From Schistocerca nitens (lineage: Eukaryota; Arthropoda; Insecta; Orthoptera; Acrididae), in the NCBI RefSeq assembly GCF_023898315.1, contig NC_064616.1, positions 705,155,389 through 705,219,388 of the forward strand: a stretch of DNA of 64,000 bases. The letters are read 5' to 3'. The notes beneath the pieces are model-generated. The model was not told the origin of the DNA and searched no databases. It saw nothing but the letters and a program-made list of their open reading frames with translations. Positions 1 to 10,361 of this stretch are shown here, piece after piece. The position numbers and the translations under genes are program-made. Every line of letters begins with the position of its first letter. Positions within the stretch are counted from its first letter, which is position 1.

Positions 1-436
1 CGTTTTCCCGAGACCCTTTAACCTAGAAAACAGCACAGTCCACGCCACACATGCCCCTGATACCCTAGTAGCCGCTTGCTGCGTGTAGAGGACTCCTGAC
101 CTATTCAGCGGAACCCGAAAACTATCCACCTATTGGCGCAAGCCGAGGAATCTGCGGCCTACATGCCTGAGGCTTGTGGATCAGGAGTACTGTCGATAAG
201 GCGTTTTCCACATAAAAGGAAGAAAGAAGAAATCACAATAATACGAGATATAGCAACAACTTAAAAAAATTGCGAAAACTACTGAAATAAGAATTTCACT
301 ATCGATTTAACTGTACACTTACGAACCGATCAAATATATCTCTTTACTCTACAGTCCGTAGAGCAAGGAAAGCATCCAGATTATGACAAGACAATGAAGT
401 CTGATTTTCTATAGTGCGTTACAGTTATTATTTTGC
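1..436. other. No recognised feature
   Basis: AT-rich sequence with no coding pattern, repeat or RNA gene that I recognise. It ends at the 5'-truncated edge of the LINE that follows. The true 5' boundary of that LINE could lie a few tens of bases either side of 430. Confidence 0.4.
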
Positions 437-1026
437 TTGATACAAATTCGATTCAACACAGAGTACGCGAAAGAACTTGTCCCCCTTCTAACAGCCGTGT
501 ACCGCAAGTCTCTAGAGGAGCGGAAGGTTCCAAATGATTGGAAAAGAGCAAAGGTAGTCCCAGTCTTCAAGAAGGGTCGTCGATCAGATGCGCAAAACTA
601 TAGACCTATATCTCTGACATCGATCTGTTGTAGAATTTTAGAACATGTTTTTTGCTCGAGTATCATGTCGTTTTTGGAAACCCAGAATCTACTCTGTAGG
701 AATCAACATGGATTCCGGAAACAGCGATCGTGTGAGACCCAACTCGCTTTATTTGTTCATGAGACCCAGAAAATATTAGATACAGGCTCCCAGGTAGATG
801 CTATTTTCCTTGACTTCCGGAAGGCGTTCGATACAGTTCCGCACTGTCGCCTGATAAACAAAGTAAGAGCCTATGGAATATCAGACCAGCTGTGTGGCTG
901 GATTGAAGAATTTTTAGCAAACAGAACACAGCATGTTGTTATCAATGGAGAGACGTCTACAGACGTTAAAGTAACCTCTGGCGTGCCACAGGGGAGTGTT
1001 ATGGGACCATTGCTTTTCACAATATA
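437..1026 (+). pseudogene. LINE reverse transcriptase, N-terminal half
   Basis: This open stretch of about 195 codons matches the fingers/palm of non-LTR reverse transcriptases. Visible motifs in order are an FKKG box, the NYRPISLTS motif, QHGFRKQRSCETQL, motif A as IFLDFRKAFDTV with its catalytic Asp, and motif B as SGVPQGSVMGPLLF. It ends where the Tc1-like element enters, in the residues that should lead into IND. The 3' catalytic FADD box is in the second half beyond the insertion. Ribosomes would run into transposon sequence, so the gene is dead. Confidence 0.88.
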
Positions 1027-2230
1027 CACTCCTGGAAATTGAAATAAGAACACCGTGAATTCATTGTCCCAGGAAGGGGAAACTTTATTGACACATTCCT
1101 GGGGTCAGATACATCACATGATCACACTGACAGAACCACAGGCACATAGACATAGGCAACAGAGCATGCACAATGTCGGCACTAGTACAGTGTATATCCA
1201 CCTTTCGCAGCAATGCAGGCTGCTATTCTCCCATGGAGACGATCGTAGAGATGCTGGATGTAGTCCTGTGGAACGGCTTGCCATGCCATTTCCACCTGGC
1301 GCCTCAGTTGGACCAGCGTTCGTGCTGGACGTGCAGACCGTGTGAGACGACGCTTCATCCAGTCCCAAACATGCTCAATGGGGGACAGATCCGGAGATCT
1401 TGCTGGCCAGGGTAGTTGACTTACACCTTCTAGAGCACGTTGGGTGGCACGGGATACATGCGGACGTGCATTGTCCTGTTGGAACAGCAAGTTCCCTTGC
1501 CGGTCTAGGAATGGTAGAACGATGGGTTCGATGACGGTTTGGATGTACCGTGCACTATTCAGTGTCCCCTCGACGATCACCAGTGGTGTACGGCCAGTGT
1601 AGGAGATCGCTCCCCACACCATGATGCCGGGTGTTGACCCTGTGTGCCTCGATCGTATGCAGTCCTGATTGTGGCGCTCACCTGCATGGCGCCAAACACG
1701 CGTACGACCATCATTGGCACCAAGGCAGAAGCGACTCTCATCGCTGAAGACGACACGTCTCCATTCGTCCCTCCATTCACGCCTGTCGCGACACCACTGG
1801 AGGCGGGCTGCACGATGTTGGGGCGTGAGCGGAAGACGGCCTAACGGTGTGCGGGACCGTAGCCCAGCTTCATGGAGACGGTTGCGAATGGTCCTCGCCG
1901 ATACCCACCTCCCGCATGCCCACTATACGCCCTCGCTCAAAGTCCGTCAACTGCACATACGGTTCACGTCCACGCTGTCGCGGCATGCTACCAGTGTTAA
2001 AGACTGCGATGGAGCTCCGTATGCCACGGCAAACTGGCTGACACTGACGGCGGCGGTGCACAAATGCTGCGCAGCTAGCGCCATTCGACGGCCAACACCG
2101 CGGTTCCTGGTGTGTCCGCTGTGCCGCGCGTGTGATCATTGCTTGTACAGCCCTCTCGCAGTGTCCGGAGCAAGTATGGTGGGTCTGACACACCGGTGTC
2201 AATGTGTTCTTTTTTCCATTTCCAGGGGTG
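1027..2230 (-). mobile_element. Tc1-like transposon, family A, copy 1 (internal deletion)
   Basis: The terminal inverted repeats begin CACTCCTGGAAATTGAAA on the left and mirror this on the right, with TA at the left junction and TG (a mutated TA) at the right. The left TA is inside the LINE reverse transcriptase frame. Compared with the full-length copies at 7568-8988 and 26247-27668, it lacks about 218 bp inside the transposase near position 1900. That removes part of the DNA-binding region and shifts the frame. It inserted after the LINE and is non-autonomous. Confidence 0.93.
1182..1986 (-). pseudogene. Tc1-like transposase, family A, deleted copy
   Basis: Encoded on the minus strand and starting at the CAT at 1984-1986 (MPRQRG...). 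The N-terminal helix-turn-helix region is fused out of frame to the catalytic half by the 218-bp deletion. The catalytic part keeps MVWGAISYTGRTPL, the second Asp in FQQDNARPH and the Glu in SPDLSPIEHVWD, and runs to the C-terminal KGGYTLY. The C-terminal 146 codons are open but lack the first catalytic Asp in frame. No functional protein is expected. Confidence 0.9.
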
Positions 2231-2232
2231 TG

Positions 2233-3037
2233 TATAAATGACCTAGTAGATAGTGTCGGAAGTTCCATGCGGCTTTTCGCGGATGATGCTGTAGTATACA
2301 GAGAAGTTGCAGCATTAGAAAATTGTAGCGAAATGCAGGAAGATCTGCAGCGGATAGGCACTTGGTGCAGGGAGTGGTAACTGACCCTTAACATAGACAA
2401 ATGTAATGTATTGCGAATACATAGAAAGAAGGATCCTTTATTGTATGATTACATGATAGCGGAACAAACACTGGTAGCAGTTACTTCTGTAAAATATCTG
2501 GGAGTATGCGTGCGGAACGATTTGAAGTGGAATGATCATATAAAATTAATTGTTGGTAAGGCGGGTACGAGGTTGAAATTCATTGGGAGAGTCCTTAGAA
2601 AATGTAGTCCATCAACAAATGATGTGGCTTACAAAACACTCGTTCGACCTATGCTTGAGTATGGCTCATCAGTGTGGGATCCGTACCAGATCGGGTTGAC
2701 GGAAGAGATAGAGAAGATCCGAAGAAGAGCGGCGCGTTTCGTCACAGGGTTATTTGGTAACCGTGATAGCGTTACGGAGATGTTTAGCAAACTCAAGTGG
2801 CAGACTCTGCAAGAGAGGCGCTCTGCATCGCGGCGTAGCTTGCTCGCCAGGTTTCGAGAGGGTACGTTCTGGATGAGGTATCGAATATATTGCTTCCCCC
2901 TACTTATACCTCCCGAGGAGATCACGAATGTAAAATTAGAGAGATTCGAGCGCGCACGGAGGCTTTCCGGCAGTCGTTCTTCCCGCGAAACATACGTGAC
3001 TGGAACAGGAAAGGGAGGTAATGACAGTGGCCCGTAA
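2233..3037 (+). pseudogene. LINE reverse transcriptase, C-terminal half
   Basis: This continues the RT after the transposon. It begins with IND and the motif C box RLFADDAVVY, then a region ending in a TAA nonsense codon at 2378-2380 (after REW), then an open frame with DKCNVLRIHRKK, KYLGVCVRNDLKW and RRRAARFVTGLFGN, typical of the thumb and C-terminal region of CR1/Jockey-type LINEs. The frame is otherwise intact, so the copy is moderately young. Confidence 0.88.
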
Positions 3038-3080
3038 AGTGCCCTCCGCGACACACCGTTGGGTGGCTTGCGGAGTGTAA

Positions 3081-3099
3081 ATGTAGATGTAGATGTAGA
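3081..3099 (+). repeat. LINE 3' tail of ATGTAG repeats
   Basis: Short hexamer array (ATGTAG) at the end of the LINE 3' UTR. The same tail type occurs near 42180-42220 and, inverted, at 16287 and 25413, marking 3' ends of related elements. Confidence 0.8.
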
Positions 3100-3100
3100 C

Positions 3101-4435
3101 AGACAACAAAATTGAGTGAAGAGACAGAAAAGGAATATGCAAGACGAGTTGCGAAAATTTTAACTGGAAACACTTTAGCGCAGCGGAGCCTCGTGAACGA
3201 CTGTTACGACACGTTTCGAGACCTTAGAAAGGAGGCGGTGCCGTGTGTTATCCCATTACAAGTGGGTGTCCACGTAACGCCACACTCTTACAATAGGCGC
3301 GTGTCCGTCTCCATGCTAACTAGCCGTTCATATGTCAACACTACCGTCCATTCCTTTTCTCTAAATTAGGATGGCAGTGACACAACTTTGTTCAAATGGG
3401 AAAGTTTTCATCGTTCTGTCACTACTGGGGAACTGTCTTGCGACATAAATTTCGTGTTCCTAAATACAGCTTGCAGACGGTAATTGTTTGAAAAGTTTGC
3501 CACGTATTCTATTTTTATCAATTATCACAAGCGACATAATTTTTTAGGTGTTAGTTTTTAAACGTGAAGAATGTTACTCTACGAGGAGTTCTTAGTTCTT
3601 ACCACCTACTGCATGCGTTGTCTTGATCGCAGATATTAATTTAGTTGAGAACTATTATTTTGGAAGGTTGCGAAAAATCCAGGACCATGTATGTGATCGT
3701 TTAGTTAGGACCATGTATATTGCACGTACAACAAACGTTTTTAAATGAGTCAATGCAGATAGGCAACTACTTGTATTTTGTGTTGTCTTGCATTTAAACA
3801 TAAAACTGTCGTCAAGCGCACGTTACACGCCTATGAGATCTACAGTCATAAGAAAACAGCTAGGTTGCAGTGATTCATTCTCTGTACTTCAAGGACTTCA
3901 ACTATGGTTAGATGAATGGCTGCCACCAGTGTAACAGGCCTCAGTGGAACGATTGCATCCCCATAACCGTTTACCAGGCATTCGTCTCCGCCTTCAGCGT
4001 GAAGTGAAAAATAATGGTTGTTCTTTATCTCGAGAATGAACATGTTTCTCTTCCAACTGCAGCCCAAAAAGCTGTCTGTTGTCGAAAACGTCTTTCTGAC
4101 AAACGAGTAACTTTTCATCGCTACTCATTCTAAATCAGTATGGTGTTTGGTTGATACGATAGTTCATGATAGTCCTTGGAAATCACGGTAATTTTTCTCT
4201 GAGATGAAGACCGTACAGAAATGAATCAGTAATATGTTCTCCCCCATTATCTGTCCTAACCGAGTCTGAATAAACCTACTGACTTGAAGTCATTAACCTA
4301 AATTTGAATAGCTATTTCGTTCTTGGAGTAGATCTCTTGAAAATTTTTCGAATACGTGTTCTATAGGTCTTCATAAAAGCCCAACGATGATGCTAAAATT
4401 GTAAATGGCTTAAATTGTAAATCACCATATCTGCT
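3101..4435. other. No recognised feature
   Basis: Low-complexity-poor, AT-rich sequence. Short open frames occur but show no recognisable domain, repeat end or RNA. I see nothing to annotate. Confidence 0.4.
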
Positions 4436-4830
4436 GGCCAACGGTCTTGCCTCGCTGAATATTCCAGTTATCATCAGATCACGGAAACAGCAACGTTGGG
4501 AGTGACCAGTACATGGATGGGTACGCCACGTGCTTTTGGCAGTTTTTCCTTTGCCTTCACAATAAATTGGAGGAGGGGTGGTGGCGTGATGTTCCTGATC
4601 ACCAGACCTAGCGCCAATATCCCGAATTAAATTCTAAACCTCTTCGCAGTGTCTTGTGATGTGAGGGCATTTGACACTGTTCACTTTCATCTGTCCGTCG
4701 GGTAGGGACGTTAAGATAGGCGGCCAACTTGGTACTATTCGAGAGGAGTGGGCTATGTGCCGGCACTAGGTTTTACCGTCTCCCTGCACTCATCATAATC
4801 CAACACAGACATCACAACACACTAGACATA
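4436..4830 (+). mobile_element. 5S rRNA-derived SINE (SINE3 type)
   Basis: Positions 4436-4540 align by eye with 5S rRNA. They begin GGCCAACGGTCTTGCC, then GCTGAATATTCCAGTT, a GATCACGGAAACAGC segment over the internal promoter, TACATGGATGGGTACGCC and an ending like the closing 5S stem (TTTTGGCAG). The tail to about 4830 is a non-5S body. The sequence is too diverged from 5S, especially in the internal control region, to be a functional rRNA gene. SINE3 elements are known to use a 5S-derived pol III promoter. The right boundary is approximate and no target duplication was found. Confidence 0.72.
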
Positions 4831-5045
4831 CATCCATTACAGTCACCCACACTTCTTCAATATATTTAAATACCCCTCGGCTTTCTCACTTTGCGGAAGA
4901 TGATGACATTGTGTACGAAGGACTTATAAACCTTTCCCATTAGGCGGCTGAACCTGCCCTTTGGGGTTTCCAACGAACAATGCCGTAAGACTTTTACTTT
5001 TGCTTTTTACTCTATCTTCGTAGCTGTATGGAGTCTGAAGTGAAA

Positions 5046-5385
5046 AAAAAATGGTTCAAATGGCTCTGAGCACTATGGGACTTAACTTCTAAGGTCATCA
5101 GTCCCATAGAACTTAGAACTACTTAAACCTAACTAACCTAAGGACATCACACAACACCCAGTCATCACGAGGCAGAGAAAATCCCTGACCCCGCCGGGAA
5201 TCGAACCCGGGAACCCGGGCGCGGGAAGCGAGAAAGCTACCGCACGACCACGAGCTGCGGACAACCTAAATTATCCTAAGGACGAACACACACACCCATG
5301 CCCGAAGGAGGACTCGAACCTCCGCCGGGACCAGCCGCACAGTCCATGACTGCAGCGCCCCAGACCGCTCGGCTAATCCCGCGCT
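5046..5385 (-). mobile_element. Dimeric tRNA-derived SINE
   Basis: One insertion bounded by the 12-bp target duplication TCTGAAGTGAAA (5034-5045 and 5386-5397). Read on the minus strand it holds two different tRNA-like units in tandem. The first has A box TTAGCCGAGCGG and B box GGTTCGAGTCC (5385 to about 5262). The second has CGTGGTCGTGCGGTAGC and GGTTCGATTCC (about 5260 to 5165). The common SINE body and a tail ending TTTGAACCATTTT follow. Because the duplication encloses both units, they moved as a single composite. Confidence 0.9.
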
Positions 5386-5397
5386 TCTGAAGTGAAA

Positions 5398-6628
5398 TTT
5401 GTGGGTGGAACACTCAAGCTTTTCGTCTAGTTCCTAGTGGAGGGTTTCCGGACATTCTTTCGTTAACTTGACAGGGTTATGGTACAGATAAATGAATATT
5501 CTGAGTGCTTGCTTACGCCAGCAGCTACTGCGGTGCATCGTAAGAGGCAGTCTGAAATTTTCAAAGTTCGCCTGTTCTGGACTAAACCGACTTCTAGAAG
5601 TGTGGCTTCCTTCTTTCGTCAGGCAGGCTATATTAGGATTCCAAACACTGGCGCACTATTCAAGAATAGTTAGCATTAGATTCTTGTGTTATCTAAAGCG
5701 ATGCACTATACCATGCCAGAATTCTTCCAAAAATTTCAAGTTTTACAAACACCTTCCCTAATACTCATTTCCCATAAGTGTTCCTTTTTACACGTCTTCG
5801 TAGTGAAACGATGTGACTGGCCCCGGAAGTTTAGGAATCTCATACTACTGAACTATGGGGGAATTCGAAAACTAAGTTACACACTACAAGGCAGGCAAGC
5901 AACGTTACTACAAGGCAAGTAACTGAATACTGTACTACATTTCACAAGACGCAGATATATGGCACTATCGTTCAACATAACCAAGTTTGTGTAAACAATA
6001 GACGGAACGTTCTACCAGTCGTTCAGTTCCTCGACAATAGAGGTCTAGTCGTTGGTAACGCAGCCATTCAAGAATCACTGTGTGAACGTCCTCATGTTGT
6101 AAAATCTCTTTCTGTCTAGATGTTTTTCCTCTTGGTGAAAAGATGGGAATCGCGTGGTGCAAGATATGGACTTCCTAGTCACCATCACCCAAGTCTGTGC
6201 AGCCTTGGTCGAATTATTGGCACCATTTCACTTCTGATAGACACGACATTGCATCTGGTCCATACACCACCAGAATTTCATGTTGAATCCGTGTGCCATT
6301 TCGAATTTGTTTTACAACAATGCTCCTGCCACATCAACACCAGCAGAACTGTGCCTGTAAGAAACCATGAAAGAGTACTCTCTTCTGACAAAGCGTCACT
6401 CCTGTTGCGCAATGATTTTAGCGTGGTGCAACATGTGCAACTTGTATTCTAAAGTCCCTAAGTATTTCGTTATTTATGCGCATCACCCTTGTATTTCTAC
6501 ACATTAAAAAAACTTTCATTAACTTCGGTAAGTCCTTCTACATTTTCTTAAAATTATACAGGGAGAATACTTTGCTGTGGACAAAAGCATCGTCAGCCAA
6601 CTATCAGATGAATAATCGCGTATTTGTA
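5398..6628. other. No recognised feature
   Basis: No domain, repeat terminus or RNA gene recognised. Several overlapping short open frames at 5479-5922 and 6120-6452 look like chance. Confidence 0.4.
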
Positions 6629-6640
6629 CTAAGAACTTCA

Positions 6641-6832
6641 AAAATGGTTCAAATGGCTCTGAGCACTATGGGACTTAACATCTGAGGTCATCAGTCACTT
6701 AGAACTACTTAAACCTAACCAACCTAAGGACATCACACACATCCATGCCCGAGGCAGGATTCGAACCTGCGACCGTAGCGTTCGCGCGGTTCCAGAATGT
6801 AGCGCCTAGAACCGCTCGGCCACTCCGGCCGG
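6641..6832 (-). mobile_element. tRNA-derived SINE, head type 1
   Basis: Target duplication CTAAGAACTTCA at 6629-6640 and 6833-6844. On the minus strand it has the A box GTGGCCGAGCGG and B box GGTTCGAATCC, the GCATGGATGTGTGTGATG linker, the TTAGGTTTAAGTAGTTCTAA body and the GAGCCATTTGAACCATTTT tail. Confidence 0.93.
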
Positions 6833-6844
6833 CTAAGAACTTCA

Positions 6845-7383
6845 GAATGTCCATTACGTTTCGTTGGAGCACACACTACGTTGCTTTAACTTCAGTTGAA
6901 TATTGACTGTAGTGTGTAGCGCGTAAGTTATCAGTGAAAAATTCTTCAAGCCGTTCTCATATTTGAAGAGATTTTCTGTATGATCGTATCTTCGTTATTA
7001 GGCGACAGAGTCACGTGCTGTCGATCGTCTTTCAGAAATATAGGAAGGTGGAATCTGTTAGCCAGCATCAGTGTTTCCAAGATATCGCGTGTGAAACATA
7101 CGTCGTGTTTCATACGGGTAGAGTTTCCTGAACCAGCGCATATTCTTTGAGAAAAGTTTATTTTCCTCGATGCATTCTATTGCGGCTTTTACAGAATTCT
7201 GGAGCACATTTTAAGCTCAAACGAATGTTATGGATAGTGATCTGTAATTCCTGATCTTTTACCCAAACAAATTGCAGTGACGTGTGCTCTTTTACTCTCA
7301 AGTGGCCCTACTCACTGCATGGAAGATTCACTATGAACGATAGCCTGTAAAGGTCTAACCGTGCTGTGAAATTAGCCGTCCTG
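6845..7383. other. No recognised feature
   Basis: No coding pattern or repeat end recognised in this AT-rich stretch. Confidence 0.4.
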
Positions 7384-7480
7384 AAACTTCCTGGCAGATT
7401 AAAATTGTATGCTGGTTCGGAACTCGAACCCAGGATCTTCGGTTACGCGGACAAGTACTCTACTAACTGCAGTCCTGTCG
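7384..7480 (-). repeat. tRNA-like repeat fragment (head type 6)
   Basis: Begins with AAACTTCCTGGCAGATTAAA, a dispersed insect repeat end I recognise. It continues with an inverted B box (GAACTCGAACCCAGGATC) and a region resembling an anticodon arm and A box. It is a SINE-like fragment, not a functional tRNA. A similar unit is at 49950-50030. Confidence 0.55.
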
Positions 7481-7567
7481 ATTTCTGGTGTGTTGTTCGC
7501 TTGGATCGGATTCAAATTATTGATGAGTAATTTTTGAATGAGCAATGTGCGCACGAACTTGGAAATA

Positions 7568-8988
7568 CACTCCTGGAAATTGAAATAAGAACACCGTGAA
7601 TTCATTGTCCCAGGAAGGGGAAACTTTATTGACACATTCCTGGGGTCAGATACATCACATGATCACACTGACAGAACCACAGGCACATAGACACAGGCAA
7701 CAGAGCATGCACAATGTCGGCACTAGTACAGTGTATATCCACCTTTCGCAGCAATGCAGGCTGCTATTCTCCCATGGAGACGATCGTAGAGATGCTGGAT
7801 GTAGTCCTGTGGAACGGCTTGCCATGCCATTTCCACCTGGCGCCTCAGTTGGACCAGCGTACGTGCTGGACGTGCAGACCGCGTGAGACGACGCTTCATC
7901 CAGTCCCAAACATGCTCAATGGGGGACAGATCCGGAGATCTTGCTGGCCAGGGTAGTTGACTTACACCTTCTAGAGCACGTTGGGTGGCACGGGATACAT
8001 GCGGACGTGCATTGTCCTGTTGGAACAGCAAGTTCCCTTGCCGGTCTAGGAATGGTAGAACGATGGGTTCGATGACGGTTTGGATGTACCGTGCACTATT
8101 CAGTGTCCCCTCGAAGATCACCAGTGGTGTACGGCCAGTGTAGGAGATCGCTCCCCACACCATGATGCCGGGTGTTGGCCCTGTGTGCCTCGGTCGTATG
8201 CAGTCCTGATTGTGGCGCTCACCTGCACGGCGCAAACACGCATACGACCATCATTGGCACCAAGGCAGAAGCGACTCTCATCGCTGAAGACGACACGTCT
8301 CCATTCGTCCCTCCATTCACGCCTGTTGCGACACCACTGGAGGCGGGCTGCACGATGTTGGGGCGTGAGCGGAAGACGGCCTAACGGTGTGCGGGACCGT
8401 AGCCCAGCTTCATGGAGACGGTTGCGAATGGTCCTCGCCGATACCCCAGGAGCAACAGTGTCCCTAATTTGCTGGGAAGTGGCGGTGCGGTCCCCTACGG
8501 CACTGCGTAGGATCCTACGGTCTTGGCGTGCATCCGTGCGTCGCTGCGGTCCGGTCCCAGGTCGACGGGCACGTGCACCTTCCGCCGACCACTGGCGACA
8601 ACATCGATGTACTGTGGAGACCTCACGCCCCACGTGTTGAGCAATTCGGCGGTACGTCCACCCGGCCTCCCGCATGCCCACTATACGCCCTCGCTCAAAG
8701 TCCGTCAACTGCACATACGGTTCACGTCCACGCTGTCGCGGCATGCTACCAGTGTTAAAGACTGCGATGGAGCTCCGTATGCCACGGCAAACTGGCTGAC
8801 ACTGACGGCGGCGGTGCACAAATGCTGCGCAGCTAGCGCCATTCGACGGCCAACACCGCGGTTCCTGGTGTGTCCGCTGTGCCGTGCGTGTGATCATTGC
8901 TTGTACAGCCCTCTCGCAGTGTCCGGAGCAAGTATGGTGGGTCTGACACACCGGTGTCAATGTGTTCTTTTTTCCATTTCCAGGAGTG
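7568..8988 (-). mobile_element. Tc1-like transposon, family A, copy 2 (full length)
   Basis: Full-length 1421-bp copy. The imperfect terminal inverted repeats begin CACTCCTGGAAAT and a TA duplication sits at 7566-7567 and 8989-8990. It encodes one transposase on the minus strand. It lies directly against family B copy 1, with only a TATA stretch between the two ends. It differs from the intact copy at 26247-27668 by few substitutions and one single-base deletion near 8232. Confidence 0.95.
7723..8744 (-). pseudogene. Tc1-like transposase, family A, one-base frameshift
   Basis: The start is MPRQRG at 8742-8744 and the stop follows KGGYTLY at 7723. Length is 1022 nt against 1023 in the intact copy. 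The missing base is a C near 8232 (CGGCGCAAACAC here, CGGCGCCAAACAC elsewhere). It splits the protein between the first catalytic Asp (VFSDESRF) and the second (FQQDNARPH). Both fragments are otherwise open. The protein family cuts and pastes DNA at TA sites; this copy could not encode an active enzyme without reading past the shift. Confidence 0.93.
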
Positions 8989-9266
8989 TATATACACATA
9001 AAAAAAGTGTTGTATCACCCCGGTTCCAAGCTCTCCTGAACACTGGCGTTGAACGTGTAAATTGCATGAATAACACAGTCTCTTAGATTTTTCACACACG
9101 TCACTCAACCCGCGCAAAGATGTAAACAACCATACATGCTCAGTGCCTGTGCGACTGAGTGCGTAAGAGAGCGGATCAGTTCCATTTGTAACGCCAGGAA
9201 GGAAGCACACTACTTGTGTTAACTGTAGTTCCGCCATGCCTAGAAAGTCAATTCCGAACTTTGTGG

Positions 9267-9474
9267 CCGGCCGGAGTGCCCGAGCGGTTCTAGGCGCTAC
9301 AGTCTGGAACCGCGCGACCGCTACGGTCGCAGGTTCGAATCCTGCCTCGGGCATGGATGTGTGTGATGTCTTTAGGTTATTTAGGTTTAAGTAGTTCTAA
9401 GTTCTAGGGCTAGGGGACTGATGACCTCAACAGTTAAGTCCCATAGTGCTCAGAGCCATTTGAACCATTTTGAA
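9267..9474 (+). mobile_element. tRNA-derived SINE, head type 1
   Basis: Target duplication CCGAACTTTGTGG at 9254-9266 and 9475-9487. The plus-strand head is CCGGCCGGAGTGCCCGAGCG with B box GGTTCGAATCC, followed by the common body and a CATTTGAACCATTTTGAA tail. It interrupts the transposase N-terminus of family B copy 1. Confidence 0.94.
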
Positions 9475-10174
9475 CCGAACTTTGTGGCAGGAAGGGCTCT
9501 CATCAAGGGAAGTTTTCAGATGTCTCAAAGTGAACCAAAGTGATGTCGTTCGGACATGGTGGAGGTACAGAGATATAGGAACTGTCGATGACTTGCCTCG
9601 TTCAGGCCGCCCAAAGGCTGGCTACTGCTGTAGCTGATGACGGCTACTTATGGATTTCAGCTAGCAGGAATCCTGAGAGAAATGCCAGCATGCTGAATAC
9701 TGATTTTTGGGAAGACACAAGACGTTGTGTTTCGACTCAAACTGTACGAAATACGCTGCAGGATGTGCAACTTCACTCCCGACGTCGATGGCGAAGTCCA
9801 ACTTTGACACCTAGACACCGTACAGCGCGATACAAATGGACCCACCAACGCGTTGAATAGACTCGTCAGAATTGGCATCAAGTTCTGTTCACAGACACGA
9901 CTCGTACATTCCTTCAGTCAGACAATCGTCGGAGATGTTTTTGGTGGCAGCCTGATTTGCCTGAACGTCTTAGACACACTGTCCAGTGATTGTAGCAAGG
10001 TGGTGGTGGTTCCCCGATGTTTTGGGGTGGCATTATGTGGGGCCAACGTACGCCACTGGTGGTCACTGAAGACAATCAAACGGCTATGCGATACAGGGAC
10101 AACATCCTGCAAAGTATAGTGCAACCATATTGGCAGCATTCGGAGAGGGATATCTTAATGGACAATTCTCGCGC

Positions 10175-10361
10175 AGCTCGGCCGGTGTGGCCGAGCGGTT
10201 CTAGGCGCTTCAGTTTGGAACCGCGCGACTGCTACGGTCGCAGGTTCGAATCCTGCCTCGGGCATGGATGTGTGTGATGTCCTTAGGTTAGTTAGGTTTA
10301 AGTAATTCTAAGTTCTAGGGGACTGATGACCTCAGATGTTAAGTCCCATAGTGCTCAGAGC
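10175..10361 (+). mobile_element. tRNA-derived SINE, head type 1
   Basis: Target duplication CAATTCTCGCGC at 10163-10174 and 10362-10373. Head GGCCGGTGTGGCCGAGCGG, B box GGTTCGAATCC, body ending CTCAGAGC without the usual A-rich tail. It lands within the codons next to the second catalytic Asp of the host transposase. Confidence 0.93.

Larger units (their letters stand above)
430..3100 (+). mobile_element. CR1/Jockey-superfamily LINE, 5'-truncated, interrupted by a Tc1-like element
   Basis: Non-LTR retrotransposon remnant. It has a reverse transcriptase (RT) domain in two halves (437-1026 and 2233-3037), then a short 3' UTR and an ATGTAG-repeat tail at about 3081-3099. The start is in the early palm/finger region of the RT, so the endonuclease and ORF1 are missing, which is typical of 5' truncation during target-primed integration. 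A 1204-bp transposon sits inside at a TA site. Removing it and one TA copy restores one reading frame through the RT. The exact clade is uncertain; the motifs fit CR1/Jockey-type elements. Confidence 0.85.

Noticed and set aside
4436..4540. A functional 5S rRNA gene
   Set aside because: Too many differences in the internal control region, and it is fused to a SINE-like body.
9240..9354. Recurrent peptide MPEAGFEPATVAxARF in open frames at 8833-9354, 17531-17746, 19993-20205, 51530-51733, 52287-52505 and 54813-55427
   Set aside because: It is the translation of the SINE B-box/linker read in antisense. It marks SINEs, not a protein family.
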